Assembly (NCBI GenBank): GCA_012270065.1
Contig: JAAXJB010000030.1
Location: 34,094-98,093, forward strand
Length of the DNA stretch: 64,000 nt
Direction of reading: 5' to 3'
DNA from: Rubripirellula sp.
GTDB lineage: Bacteria > Planctomycetota > Planctomycetia > Pirellulales > Pirellulaceae
Part shown: positions 45,397-55,096 of the stretch, in pieces
How the letters are laid out: each line of letters starts with the position of its first letter
Numbering within the stretch: position 1 is the first letter of the stretch
The notes under the pieces: model-generated
Told to the model about the DNA's origin: nothing
Database searches by the model: none
What the model saw: the letters and a program-made list of their open reading frames with translations, nothing else
Program-made: the position numbers and the translations under genes

Positions 45397-45467
45397 CGCT
45401 CTCTGCCGCTCTGCGGCCATGCCCTCCTGCCACCTCCCATGCTTCATGAATCAGGCGTTTTCTTAAC

Positions 45468-48400
45468 ATGAGAAATTGTCTCCGACGTTTTCTGCCAGTC
45501 GCGATTCTGACTTTGGCAGGTTTTCTTACCGGTGTTTTCCAGCCCGTGTCTGCTGAGGATGTATCTGAATTCCAACGTCAGATTGCAGCATCCAATCCAG
45601 TTGCCCGTTGGTCGTTCAGTGATTCAGATGAATTGAGCCACGGCGGACGTCTGGAAAATGGACCACAGACGCCACAGCATTCCGGATTCTCGAAAAGCAA
45701 CCAGGGACTTTCTCTGAAAAATGGAGAACGCATTGTTGTCCCGGACGAAGGCACCGGGTCACGATTTGACTTCGATCAGGGAGATCAATTTTCAGTAGAG
45801 GCCATGGTCAATCCCACTGAACTGAAAGGGTTTGCGACGATTCTGTCAAAAGGTCGCACAGCGAATGCGGGATTCCCCAGTGACAATCAGAATTGGGCCT
45901 TTCGACTGACATCAGTCGGCGGTAACGCCGGTGTCAATTTTCTTTTTCGTAGTCGAACAGGCCGGGATGGAGCTGGTGATTGGCATCGCTGGACCAGCAA
46001 TGAGGGATTTGTTGTGGGGTCTGGATGGCATCATGTTGCCCTTTGCTACACCTTTGGGAAACCGGAATCCCTACGTGCCTACATTGATGGAAAAAACGTC
46101 ACGGGAAAGTGGGATATGGGCGGGGCAACGACCAAACCTCCCGTGGTCGACGATGATGAAATTTGGCTTGGCTCAACCATGGGAGGAAATGTATCCAACT
46201 CGTTTCATGGGGTGTTGGATGAAGTCGCTTTATACCGGCAGATGATTCCTGATGAAGTTTTCAAGAGTCGGTTCAAGTATGTTCCGCCTCCATTGGTACT
46301 TCCCGAGCCGATGCCGGGAGTTCTTCAGGTGAATATTCATGGGCCACTGAGCAGCGATCAGTCGTTTCCCAATGATCCGGGCGAACCACTTGCAAGTTGG
46401 CAGCAGGCTGAACTCGGATTTCTCCGTCTGCCTCGCCGATATGATGACTGGGGCGTGCGCGAAGATTGGGGCACCGCCGTCATGGTGCGTGCTGTAACCG
46501 AAATTGAGTTGGAACGAGGTGATTTTGAATTTCTCATCAGGAGCCGAGCTGCTACGCGTCTATTCATCGATGGTGAGCAACTCGTGTTTTTGCCCAGACA
46601 GAAACGGGGGGGTGGTGCCCACAACAAAGTGAAGCCCATCCCCGAAGTCTTGCGTTCTGGTATGAGGCCTCCCGCCATGGATGACGTTGAGAAAGTGGTG
46701 CCATTCTCATCTGCAGGCGGACGGCATGTGGTTGTGATGGATGTGATGGTGGGTGGACCACGTTTAAGACTTGATTTTGGTGAGCCTTGTGTGGCGATTT
46801 CAAATGGTACCAACATGTTCCGTTTGCTCACGCCAGAAAAACAGACGGGGAGCCCTTTGACCGATGATGGCTGGTTGGACTTTGTTGACCGACTGGGCGA
46901 CGAGCTTGATGCAATGGATGTCGAGCGACGGCGAAGTGCTGATCGGCAGCAGGACTACTGGAATCAGCGTCACCGACACGCAGTTGAACAACTACCAGAA
47001 AGACAGGAGCATGACAGCATTGACAGGCTTGTCGGCCAACGCCGAGCCAAGGCACGCAACAGTGCCGGGAATTCCCAATCATTCTTCAATCAACAGGTAA
47101 GACCCGTTTTTGTCGAACATTGCTATCGATGTCATGGCGACAAAGAAAAAGGTGACTTGAACCTGCTTTCACAGAAGAATCTGTTTGCCGGTGGAGAATC
47201 AGGAGAAGCGGCAGTCATTCCGGGAAAACCTGAGGAAAGCCATTTGATCGAGCTGGTGACATCCGAGTCGGGTGATCGAATGCCACCTCAGGGCGAAGGT
47301 TTGAGCGAACAGCAGGTCGGTGTTTTGCGTGAGTGGATTGACCGTGGGGCGGAGCTTGAGCCTGCACCAGTCGACATTGGCGATGAAAGACCCTTGATTG
47401 ATGATCTGACGTTTCTAAGAAGGGTCTGGTTTGATTTGGTAGGAGTATCGCCGCCGGTTTCCGTGATTCATGAATTTCTTGCCAATCAGAGTAGCAGCAA
47501 ACGAGCTGAAATGATTGATCGTTTATTGGAAGATGAGCGTTGGGCCGACAATTGGGTTGGCTATTGGCAGGATGTTTTGGCCGAAAACCCGAACCTGCTC
47601 AAGCCGATGTTGAACAACACCGGGCCATTCCGATATTGGATTCTGGAGTCCTTTCGTGACAACAAGCCAATGGACCGTTTTGCAACGGAGCTGATCACGA
47701 TGCGGGGAAGCATCTGGGGCGGTGGTGCGGGAGGCTTTGGCATCGCAACCCAGAATGATGTGCCGATGGCAGCCAAAGCACATATCATCGGGACTGCGTT
47801 TCTGGGTGTCGACATGAAGTGTGCCCGTTGTCACGATGCACCTTATCACGAAACCACTCAGGAAACCTTGTTCCAGTTGGCTGCAATGTTGGACCGCAAA
47901 GCGATCAAGGTTCCAGCAACCAGTAGTGTTCCTGCAGCATTCTTCGATCATCTGAATGATGGTGGTCGTGAGCCACTGATCGACGTGACCTTGAAAATCG
48001 GTGCCAAGGTCAATCCGAATTGGCCGTTCGCATCGGTTGGTCAGGATGGCGTGGGTCAGCTTTCCGATGAAGAGAAAAAAGATTCCCGCCTGCTGCTGGC
48101 AGCAAAGGTGACCAGATCACGGAGATTCGCGGAAGTGATCGTGAACCGTGTCTGGAAACGGTTGATGGGGGCTGGACTGGTAGAACCAGTCGATGACTGG
48201 GAAGGACACCCGCCATCGGATCCCGACTTGCTGGAATTTCTGGCAGATGAGTTCATTCGTGGTGGATACGATTTGCGTCGGCTTACCAGCCAAATCATGA
48301 ATTCGCGAATCTATCAATGTGAGGCTCAGGATATGCCATCCAATCTCGTTGAGTCGGAGAGGTTTTTTGAAGGACCCTATCGTCGACGTCTCATGGCTGA

Positions 48401-49106
48401 ACAGATTGTTGACAATGCATGGCATGCGGCTGGACGAGAAATGGATTTGGGGCATTTGACCATGGACATTGAAGGACGTTTGGCGCCGAACTACTTCATG
48501 AATTTCGGTCAGCCCAAGCACGCCTGGGAGTTCACGACCATGGCCAATGAACGTGACCGGCCAAGCCTTGCCATGCCAAAAATACAGGCCGTGGTAGATG
48601 CACTGAGGGCGTTCGGCTGGAGGAATTCACGGCAGGAACCGACTTCGAACCGGATGGAAGAACCCAATCCACTGCAGCCCGGTGTTCTCGCAAATGGTGT
48701 GATGGGCTCATGGTTGACCCAGTTGACCGATGATTCGGGTTTGACTCGCGTTTGTGTCGAGGTGGATACGGTGGATGATCTGGTTGAAACGCTGTTTCTG
48801 CGTTTCCTGACACGTTACCCCTCTGAGGATGAAAAACAGCGATTCGCGAATTTGTTGAAACCCGGGTTCAACGATCGTGTTGTACCAAGGGAAGCGTGGG
48901 GGCCGGTCGTTCAAATTGAACGCATGCCCCACGTTTCATGGTCCAATCATCTCGACAGCGCAGCAAATCTGATCAAACAGAAACAGGAGGAGCTTGCACG
49001 CAAAGGTGATCCACCCACACGCTACTTGCGGTCCGATTGGCGTGAGCGTGCAGAAGATGCGGTCTGGGCACTCATGAATGCCCCCGAGATGATCCTTGTT
49101 CCGTAG
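45468..49106 (+). CDS. LamG / PSCyt1 / DUF1549 / DUF1553 secreted protein
   Basis: 1212 residues with a signal peptide. A LamG-type lectin domain (about 45-270; QFSVEAMVNPTELKGFATIL) is followed by a PA14-like part (about 280-430) and then the planctomycete core: a cytochrome (PSCyt1) with CYRCH (about 552-556), DUF1549 and DUF1553. A second CxxCH (CARCH, about 785-789) sits between the DUF parts. Multi-haem or haem-like binding is suggested by these two sites. Such proteins are expanded in Planctomycetes and paired with DUF1501 proteins; their role, perhaps in sugar metabolism or electron transfer, is unresolved. The DUF1501 partner follows 71 bp downstream on the same strand. Confidence 0.88.
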   Translation: MRNCLRRFLPVAILTLAGFLTGVFQPVSAEDVSEFQRQIAASNPVARWSFSDSDELSHGGRLENGPQTPQHSGFSKSNQGLSLKNGERIVVPDEGTGSRFDFDQGDQFSVEAMVNPTELKGFATILSKGRTANAGFPSDNQNWAFRLTSVGGNAGVNFLFRSRTGRDGAGDWHRWTSNEGFVVGSGWHHVALCYTFGKPESLRAYIDGKNVTGKWDMGGATTKPPVVDDDEIWLGSTMGGNVSNSFHGVLDEVALYRQMIPDEVFKSRFKYVPPPLVLPEPMPGVLQVNIHGPLSSDQSFPNDPGEPLASWQQAELGFLRLPRRYDDWGVREDWGTAVMVRAVTEIELERGDFEFLIRSRAATRLFIDGEQLVFLPRQKRGGGAHNKVKPIPEVLRSGMRPPAMDDVEKVVPFSSAGGRHVVVMDVMVGGPRLRLDFGEPCVAISNGTNMFRLLTPEKQTGSPLTDDGWLDFVDRLGDELDAMDVERRRSADRQQDYWNQRHRHAVEQLPERQEHDSIDRLVGQRRAKARNSAGNSQSFFNQQVRPVFVEHCYRCHGDKEKGDLNLLSQKNLFAGGESGEAAVIPGKPEESHLIELVTSESGDRMPPQGEGLSEQQVGVLREWIDRGAELEPAPVDIGDERPLIDDLTFLRRVWFDLVGVSPPVSVIHEFLANQSSSKRAEMIDRLLEDERWADNWVGYWQDVLAENPNLLKPMLNNTGPFRYWILESFRDNKPMDRFATELITMRGSIWGGGAGGFGIATQNDVPMAAKAHIIGTAFLGVDMKCARCHDAPYHETTQETLFQLAAMLDRKAIKVPATSSVPAAFFDHLNDGGREPLIDVTLKIGAKVNPNWPFASVGQDGVGQLSDEEKKDSRLLLAAKVTRSRRFAEVIVNRVWKRLMGAGLVEPVDDWEGHPPSDPDLLEFLADEFIRGGYDLRRLTSQIMNSRIYQCEAQDMPSNLVESERFFEGPYRRRLMAEQIVDNAWHAAGREMDLGHLTMDIEGRLAPNYFMNFGQPKHAWEFTTMANERDRPSLAMPKIQAVVDALRAFGWRNSRQEPTSNRMEEPNPLQPGVLANGVMGSWLTQLTDDSGLTRVCVEVDTVDDLVETLFLRFLTRYPSEDEKQRFANLLKPGFNDRVVPREAWGPVVQIERMPHVSWSNHLDSAANLIKQKQEELARKGDPPTRYLRSDWRERAEDAVWALMNAPEMILVP

Positions 49107-49177
49107 TACTTATTAAAACAGGTGCACCAACCGGTGTATCATGTTGGGCGAAACCAACGAAGACGAGAGCCGAGAAG

Positions 49178-50470
49178 ATGAAACGACGTCAATTCATTCA
49201 AGGAACGATCGCTGCGTCCGGTGCAATGGTGACAGCCAATGCTGCCAAGGCGTCGGAGAAAGTATTGCGTGGAAAAGCGGAACACTGTGTCATGCTGTGG
49301 CTCGGTGGTGGGATGTCCCAAATCGATACTTTCGACCCGAAAAAACGCGGAGATGCGAAACAGAAAAAGCCAGGGTCCTATTATTCGGCGATTGAAACTT
49401 CTGTTCCTGGTGTGCAAGTTTGCGAACACTTGTCCAAAACTGCGGCTCTGATGGAAAACATCACTGCCCTGAGAACCATCAATCATGACGTTGTCGACGA
49501 GCATGCGGCAGCAGCGAATCGAATGCATACGGGACGTCCGACCGCCGGCACCGTGACCTATCCATCACTGGGATCGATTGTGGCACATCAACGAGGTGCG
49601 GTTGCCGAAGGAGTTCCAGCCTATGTGCTGCTCGGATATCCAAATATTGCGAGAGGAGCAGGATTTCTGGGCCCAAAGGCGGGTTATGTCTATTCTACGA
49701 ACATCGCTTCCGGGCCAGCTGGTTTGGCTCGCTCGAAAGCGATCACTGAAACAGGGGCCGCAAGGCAAGTTCGCATTGCGAGGCGGGAAGGCCTGCTTGA
49801 TGCCGTTCGCAGCGAAGGAGCAAGCCGATTTGCAAACGATGCGAAGTTTGAAGAGTATGACGCCGCTGTTGCAGAAAGTCTTCGGTTGGCCGGGCCCGAA
49901 TTCATGAAAGTCTTTGATCTTAGCCGGGAACCTGATGCATTGCGCAATGCGTATGCAAGTGAGTTCGGTCAACGCTGTCTGTTGACCAGACGGCTATTCC
50001 AAGCCGGTGTTCGTTTTGTCGAAGTTTCGTACAGTGACAACTTCAAAAATGGCACCGGGTGGGATACTCACAACGAAGGACAGTTGAATCAGCATCTGTT
50101 GATTCGGGATCTGGATTCTGCGTTGGCAACGCTGATCACAGATCTGGACAAGCACCAGTTGCTTGAAAAAACCATCATCCTTGTCAATTCTGAATTCGGG
50201 CGTCCCGGCGGATTTGACTCAGGTGGGGGGCGAGGTCACCACTCAAAGTGTTTTACCAGTGTGATAGCTGGTGGTGGCTTGAACCACGTCGGTGCCTGGG
50301 GCCAGTCGGATGAAGTCGGGGAGAAGATCCTTGATCAACCGGTGAGTGTTCCGGATTACTTTGCAACGGCACTGGCTGCACTGCAGATCGACCCATCAGC
50401 AAATCTTTACGATGGCGACCGACCAGTGCCGGTAACCGATCAGGGAAAACCTATCGCAACGCTGTTTTGA
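49178..50470 (+). CDS. DUF1501 protein (Tat-exported)
   Basis: 430 residues. The N-terminus (MKRRQFIQGTIAASGAMV) has a twin-arginine motif. The DUF1501 body begins with HCVMLWLGGGMSQIDTFDPK and includes HTGRPTAGTVTYPSLGSIV, a GWDTHN and a LVNSEFGRPGGFDSGGGRGH; the fold resembles sulfatase/alkaline-phosphatase-like enzymes. It forms the second half of a DUF1553-DUF1501 pair, with the first gene 71 bp upstream. Function is unproven. Confidence 0.88.
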   Translation: MKRRQFIQGTIAASGAMVTANAAKASEKVLRGKAEHCVMLWLGGGMSQIDTFDPKKRGDAKQKKPGSYYSAIETSVPGVQVCEHLSKTAALMENITALRTINHDVVDEHAAAANRMHTGRPTAGTVTYPSLGSIVAHQRGAVAEGVPAYVLLGYPNIARGAGFLGPKAGYVYSTNIASGPAGLARSKAITETGAARQVRIARREGLLDAVRSEGASRFANDAKFEEYDAAVAESLRLAGPEFMKVFDLSREPDALRNAYASEFGQRCLLTRRLFQAGVRFVEVSYSDNFKNGTGWDTHNEGQLNQHLLIRDLDSALATLITDLDKHQLLEKTIILVNSEFGRPGGFDSGGGRGHHSKCFTSVIAGGGLNHVGAWGQSDEVGEKILDQPVSVPDYFATALAALQIDPSANLYDGDRPVPVTDQGKPIATLF

Positions 50471-50566
50471 AACGACGATGTGCCAGGCAGGTTCAGGTAT
50501 TGGAACTTCAGCAACTGATGGATGGAAATCGATAGTCATTGCCTCGTCGATCGTCTGTCCACGTTC

Positions 50567-52126
50567 TCAGGATAATTGTTGCGTTGTGCTCCCGTCGTCA
50601 GAGCCGGTATCAGCCATCCCGCTGCTGTCAGTTGCAATCTTTGACGCGATCGGACTTGGTGGTTGTTCCGCATTGGCAGCCGCAGCATTGGGAACCGGAG
50701 CATTGGCGTTTGCAGAGTCGCCCGGATTTGTGGGGGCATGATTTTCAGCGTCTGGTTCAAAGTGCTCCAGGGCCACCCCGCTTGATTTCAGCTTGCGGAG
50801 TACCCGACGTTCAACAAACTCGATGTGTAGCCGGAGACTGTAGAATTCCTGCATGTACGCCAGAGGCACGTTGTGCAGGTCATCAAGTTCCGCTTCCATG
50901 ATCTGAAGAGTCTGCCAGTTTGAGCCGAGTTTCTTCGTGTCGACTTCTCCTTGCAGGTCGGCTTCCATGCCCCTCAATATGTTGTACCAGCGATAAATGC
51001 GGGATCGAATCCGCCAGCGGTACAGTGGGGGCGCGATTCGGAACAGAGGCAGCAACAGGGTCAAAGCCGGAAGAAGAAGAATTGCTCCACGGTCACAAAA
51101 TGAAGCGACCCAGAATGGCAGGTACTTTTGAAGAAATGGAGGGCCATTCTCAAAGTACAGCCTCGCAGATTCATTGAGTGGAAATTCGATGAATTGAGTG
51201 GATGGAAGTTGGTCATCCTGAACAATACTGGGGTACTTCGCATGAACGATGTCTGCGGCGCGTAACAGCATGGGAATCAGGGAATCGTGCAGTTGGCTGG
51301 TTGCTATCAGGTTGGTGGCTGGGGCGATCAAGTCGACTTTTGACGATGGATAATTTTTTTCCAGATCGATGACCCCCTCAGCAAGTGACACAGAAGACAG
51401 GAATGGGTGCCGTCTTGTGTATGCCGTGTGTCGATCGAAATCCATCAATCGGACATCCGAATTCTGTGCCAGACTCCGAATCGCTGACGCGTTTGGTGAT
51501 GTCACAAAAAAAGCGGCATCGATCGTCTCTTCAAGGAGTTGATCAATGGATTCACGCCCGCCAATTGGCAGTAGATTGTCGGATTCCGGTGAAATGCCGT
51601 TTTCTTCCAGTAACATCATGGCCAGCATGGCTGTGCCGCTTTTGGGGCGACCAACGGCAATCCTCTTCCCTTGCAGTGCACGAAGTTCAGTCACGGTTTC
51701 CGGGCCGCGGTAGAAAACCCATACTGGCTCCAGATAAAGACTTGCCAGGGATTCAATTCCCAAGTCAGTAGAATGGTCGCCCGTCGTGGTGCCGCCTTGA
51801 ACGATCGCAAGGTCAATCAGTGGATCTGTCTGCAGAGCTTCGAAATTTTCTGGGGACCCTTGTGTCTCATGGAGATGAAGCGTGATTCCATGCTTGGCGA
51901 GTTCTTCCGCATAGGCTCTCGCAAATTGAAAATAAGCGCCGTCAGGTGAACCAGCCGCCATATGGATGTCGCGTGGTGGTGCTGGTTGAATGAAAAACCA
52001 CGCAGCGCAGAATCCGATCAGGACCACAACTGAGCCGCCGCCCCAGACTTTGAACCACAATGCACGCAACTGGCGGCGTGTTTCGCGGAAATGTTCTTTG
52101 AATAGCGTTTCTGCTTGAAGGCTCAT
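50567..52126 (-). CDS. Membrane-anchored TAXI-type solute-binding protein
   Basis: About 519 residues. An N-terminal helix (VVVLIGFCAAWFFI) replaces the usual cleaved signal; the TAXI binding domain (about 50-310) follows with AAGSPDGAYFQFARAYAEEL, DLAIVQGGT, LQGKRIAVGRPKSGTAML and IDAAFFVTSPNA. A second hydrophobic stretch (ILLLPALTLLLPLF, about 345-360) and a helical end with a low-complexity Ala/Asn/Pro tail come last. There is no TRAP permease beside it, so it may work as a sensor or feed a distant permease. I use the ATG at 52126; upstream a TTG at 52144 opens the frame. Confidence 0.82.
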   Translation of the reverse strand: MSLQAETLFKEHFRETRRQLRALWFKVWGGGSVVVLIGFCAAWFFIQPAPPRDIHMAAGSPDGAYFQFARAYAEELAKHGITLHLHETQGSPENFEALQTDPLIDLAIVQGGTTTGDHSTDLGIESLASLYLEPVWVFYRGPETVTELRALQGKRIAVGRPKSGTAMLAMMLLEENGISPESDNLLPIGGRESIDQLLEETIDAAFFVTSPNASAIRSLAQNSDVRLMDFDRHTAYTRRHPFLSSVSLAEGVIDLEKNYPSSKVDLIAPATNLIATSQLHDSLIPMLLRAADIVHAKYPSIVQDDQLPSTQFIEFPLNESARLYFENGPPFLQKYLPFWVASFCDRGAILLLPALTLLLPLFRIAPPLYRWRIRSRIYRWYNILRGMEADLQGEVDTKKLGSNWQTLQIMEAELDDLHNVPLAYMQEFYSLRLHIEFVERRVLRKLKSSGVALEHFEPDAENHAPTNPGDSANANAPVPNAAAANAEQPPSPIASKIATDSSGMADTGSDDGSTTQQLS

Positions 52127-52184
52127 CGGTAGTGAAATGTCCAATGCGATAACTTGACATGACAGCGAAAAACGTCATGTAGAA

Positions 52185-52373
52185 ATGGAACTTGTCGCCT
52201 GCCGCGAACCATCATGGGTTGGCAATTTGATCGGGAGAGGCAAGGCCGATTTCTGCCTCGCCGGTGTCGTTCGGAGTTTTGTCGGTCAACGGCACAGTTT
52301 AACGGATTCCACTGGAACTGTGCGTTCGGGCTCTGTGCAGATTCTCGAAACGAGGTTTTTTAGAGTGCGATGA
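52185..52373 (+). CDS. Candidate 62-residue small ORF ending at a hairpin
   Basis: An ATG-started frame of 62 codons whose stop codon abuts the stem-loop at 52373-52414. It has no signal peptide, domain or clear ribosome binding site. Only the placement of the terminator-like hairpin supports it, so it is a weak candidate; a non-coding RNA is an alternative. Confidence 0.2.
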   Translation: MELVACREPSWVGNLIGRGKADFCLAGVVRSFVGQRHSLTDSTGTVRSGSVQILETRFFRVR

Positions 52374-52414
52374 AAAAGTGCAAGCCTGCTGATAATTCTT
52401 GCTTGCCGCTTTTT
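52373..52414 (+). terminator. Terminator-like stem-loop in an intergenic region
   Basis: AAAAAG-T-GCAAGC (52373-52385) faces GCTTGC-CG-CTTTTT (52401-52414), a stem of six GC-richer pairs extended by A-T pairs, with a 15-nt loop. The A/T flanks make it usable in both directions. Confidence 0.55.
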
Positions 52415-52720
52415 GGCTGGTATCCCGTGGTCTTGAGGAGTACGAGCTAACACGGAAGTCCTTTTCCGGCACATTACGGTGCACATGTGGAAACCGGATC
52501 ATGAAAGTGCATTCACCGGATCAACGCGTGGTTGGTTGCAGTGTCCCTTCTTCCCGGGGATTTCCCCGATGATCGACAATCGCTACCGGTCCATTGCGAA
52601 TTGCTGCAATTCGTGGGGTCGACGAGGCAACCGAACGCAGTAACACAAGCACACGATTAGTCGTCATAATGATGGAGCGTAATCCGCTTTTCTAATCGCT
52701 TACACCAACCCATGTAGTGC

Positions 52721-54112
52721 ATGATGTTTGTGCGTTTCGTTGATTTGTCTCTGTTGTGTCTGTTCATGGTTCCGCATTTTCTTGCTCCATCCAATCTTGC
52801 CTTGGCAGAATCAAAAGGCATGGACAGTTTGACAGGTAACCAGTCTCCTGTTTCGAAAGGGGAAGTGATTGCATTCTTTGGTGATTCAATCACCCAGGCC
52901 GGAGCGAAACCCGGAGGTTACTGCAAACTCATCGGTGAAGCACTTGCCAAGCGGAAGCCGGATCTCAATGTTGATGTTGTTTATGCTGGCATTGGCGGTA
53001 ACAAGGTTCCTGATCTTGAAAAACGTGTTGAACTTGATGTGCTCAGTAAGTCGCCGACTGTCGTTTTCATTTACATCGGAATCAATGATGTTTGGCACAG
53101 CACGCGGGGAAAAGGAACGCCCAAATTCCAGTACGAGAATGGCTTGAGGCGGTTGGTCAACAAAATATCGGAGAGCAAAGCGAAAGTGGTCCTTTGTACG
53201 CCGAGCACCATAGGTGAGAAACACGACGGCACGAATCCTCTGGACGAAATGTTGGACGAATATGCCCAGATCAGTCGCAAAGTTGCGTCGGAAACTGGGG
53301 CGACACTTTGTGATCTGCGAAAGTCGTTTTTGAAGCATCTTCAGAGCGAGAATTCTGAAAACAGGAGTAGTGGTATCCTGACACGCGACGGTGTCCATCT
53401 GAACATTGACGGAAACCGCTTTGTTGCCGGATTGGCAGCAGAAGCCATTTCCGAAGCGTTGCGTGAGAACGGAGAGGATTCCGATGTTGGGACCACATTG
53501 TTCAATGGCAAGGACCTGGCTGGCTGGCATGTTGACGTGCCGCATCTGGACAAGAACCCGGATGCAAAACCAACCTTCATCGTCCGAGACGGAAAACTTG
53601 TCAGCCTTGGGAATCCCCAAGGGCATTTGATCACAGATCGCCAGTATGAAAACTTCCGCTTGGAGGTTGAGTACCGCTTTGCCGGGAAACCCGGTAACTG
53701 CGGCGTGCTGGTTCACGCCTCTGATCCACGTGCACTGTACAAGATGTTTCCCAAGTCAATTGAGGTTCAAATGAACCACAAACATGCGGGCGACTTCTGG
53801 TGCATCGTCGAGGACATCAAGGTGCCCGACATGATTGCAAGGCGAGGGCCAAAAGAGAAATGGGGAATCACCGAGGGAAAAGCACGCCGTATTCTGAATC
53901 TCACCGATGATTCCGAGAATGCAGTAGGTGAATGGAATCGGATGGTCATCGAGTGTCTGGATGATCAGGTCAAAGTCTGGGTCAACGGCGATCTTGTGAA
54001 TCATGGAACTGATTGCACTGCAAGCAAGGGGCAGATTGCTTTGCAAGCTGAAGGCGCTGAAGTTGAATTCCGCAAACTGGAACTCTCTGCAATTGATGCG
54101 TTGACACCGTAG
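52721..54112 (+). CDS. Secreted GDSL/SGNH hydrolase fused to DUF1080
   Basis: 463 residues with a signal peptide (LSLLCLFMVPHFLAPSNLALA). The SGNH domain (about 45-250) shows IAFFGDSITQ (block I with Ser), AGIGGNKV (block II), YIGINDVWHS (block III) and DGVHLN (block V with Asp and His). The DUF1080 (3-keto-disaccharide hydrolase-like) domain follows from about 260: TLFNGKDLAGWHV, NFRLEVEYRF, NCGVLVHAS and WNRMVIECLDDQVKVWVNG. It may be a two-step enzyme removing acyl groups from, and binding or cleaving, a carbohydrate. Two ATGs open the frame; I use the first. Confidence 0.87.
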   Translation: MMFVRFVDLSLLCLFMVPHFLAPSNLALAESKGMDSLTGNQSPVSKGEVIAFFGDSITQAGAKPGGYCKLIGEALAKRKPDLNVDVVYAGIGGNKVPDLEKRVELDVLSKSPTVVFIYIGINDVWHSTRGKGTPKFQYENGLRRLVNKISESKAKVVLCTPSTIGEKHDGTNPLDEMLDEYAQISRKVASETGATLCDLRKSFLKHLQSENSENRSSGILTRDGVHLNIDGNRFVAGLAAEAISEALRENGEDSDVGTTLFNGKDLAGWHVDVPHLDKNPDAKPTFIVRDGKLVSLGNPQGHLITDRQYENFRLEVEYRFAGKPGNCGVLVHASDPRALYKMFPKSIEVQMNHKHAGDFWCIVEDIKVPDMIARRGPKEKWGITEGKARRILNLTDDSENAVGEWNRMVIECLDDQVKVWVNGDLVNHGTDCTASKGQIALQAEGAEVEFRKLELSAIDALTP

Positions 54113-54202
54113 CACGAGTTGCATCAACAGTGGGCAACGGTCAGATCGCGTTGCAGCGATTCACATGGTGTTGGTGTGATTGCTGCACAGCTGGCGATCT
54201 AA

Positions 54203-55096
54203 TCATGCGCAACGGCCCATGCGGTCCCCAACTCTTGCATACAGCTCACGGTGACGCTGTGAATGGTGCAGGAGGTCGTCATCAAATTGGATGCGTCCTG
54301 GCTCGAAAATCGTCATCGTGGATGATCCACCAAATCGGAAGTATCCTTTCTCGTCGCCCTTGGTGACTCTGGTTTGCTCGGAGTAGGTCTGGCGTATGCC
54401 ACCAACGCAAGTTGCTCCAATTTCAAGCAGCAGGACTTCTCCAAGCGTATCAGTCTGGATTCTAGTCAGACAGCGTTTGTTGCTGGCCAGAATCTGGATG
54501 TTCTGAACAAGTGCAAGTGGGTTGACTGAAAACAGAGGACCATTCAGCAGTTTTGATTGGCCTGGGATACCTGACACTGGAAAGTGAAATCGGTGATAGT
54601 CGACCGGACAAAGCCGTGAAAGCACAAGACTGCCCGTCGCATATTTACCAGCAAGATCTGTGTCACCCAGAAGGTCTTGCAGACAGAACATCTCGCCTTT
54701 GACAAACAGTCCTTCAGCCCGGGAAATATCAGGAATGCAAAGATGACGCCCGTCGGCCGGGAAAACCACGCTATCGGGGTCCGGATCGATTGGGCGGGCT
54801 GCCGGTTTCAGTTGTCGATAGAAAAACTCGTTGAAATTCGCAAACTCGTCGACCCCTGACCTGAACTCCGTTGGATCAAGTTCATACTCATCAATGAATG
54901 GTGCGATTTTTTTGGCTGATGCAGGACGGTCCATTCGCCATCCGTACCAATGGGAAAACCATGCACGTTTCACCATGGTTGTCAGGGCAATCCGACCACC
55001 GAGTGTGCCATAAGTCCAACGCAGGAATTTGTCCCCATATACTTTTTCGAGGAGTTCCTGTTTTCGATAGCGATCGTAGTAGACGATTTCGTCCAT
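54203..55096 (-). CDS. psd: Phosphatidylserine decarboxylase
   Basis: About 297 residues as given. The proenzyme motif for self-cleavage to the pyruvoyl form is FGGSST in YFRFGGSSTMTIFEPG; DYHRFHFP and FPADG match the catalytic His and Asp. It converts phosphatidylserine to phosphatidylethanolamine at the inner membrane. The frame is open back to 55408, but those 104 extra codons include the 31-bp repeats read in three frames. A start at the ATG at 55096 (MDEIVYYDRYRK) gives normal length and a plausible N-terminus; an ATG at 55126 is also possible. It converges with the GDSL-DUF1080 gene. Confidence 0.8.
   Translation of the reverse strand: MDEIVYYDRYRKQELLEKVYGDKFLRWTYGTLGGRIALTTMVKRAWFSHWYGWRMDRPASAKKIAPFIDEYELDPTEFRSGVDEFANFNEFFYRQLKPAARPIDPDPDSVVFPADGRHLCIPDISRAEGLFVKGEMFCLQDLLGDTDLAGKYATGSLVLSRLCPVDYHRFHFPVSGIPGQSKLLNGPLFSVNPLALVQNIQILASNKRCLTRIQTDTLGEVLLLEIGATCVGGIRQTYSEQTRVTKGDEKGYFRFGGSSTMTIFEPGRIQFDDDLLHHSQRHRELYARVGDRMGRCA

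Larger units (their letters stand above)
52145..52720. other. Intergenic region with a terminator-like hairpin
   Basis: About 576 bp between divergent genes, presumably holding both promoters. It also holds a stem-loop with T/A runs on each side (52373-52414) that should not be needed by either flanking gene, plus a 62-codon open frame ending right at it. Confidence 0.45.
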
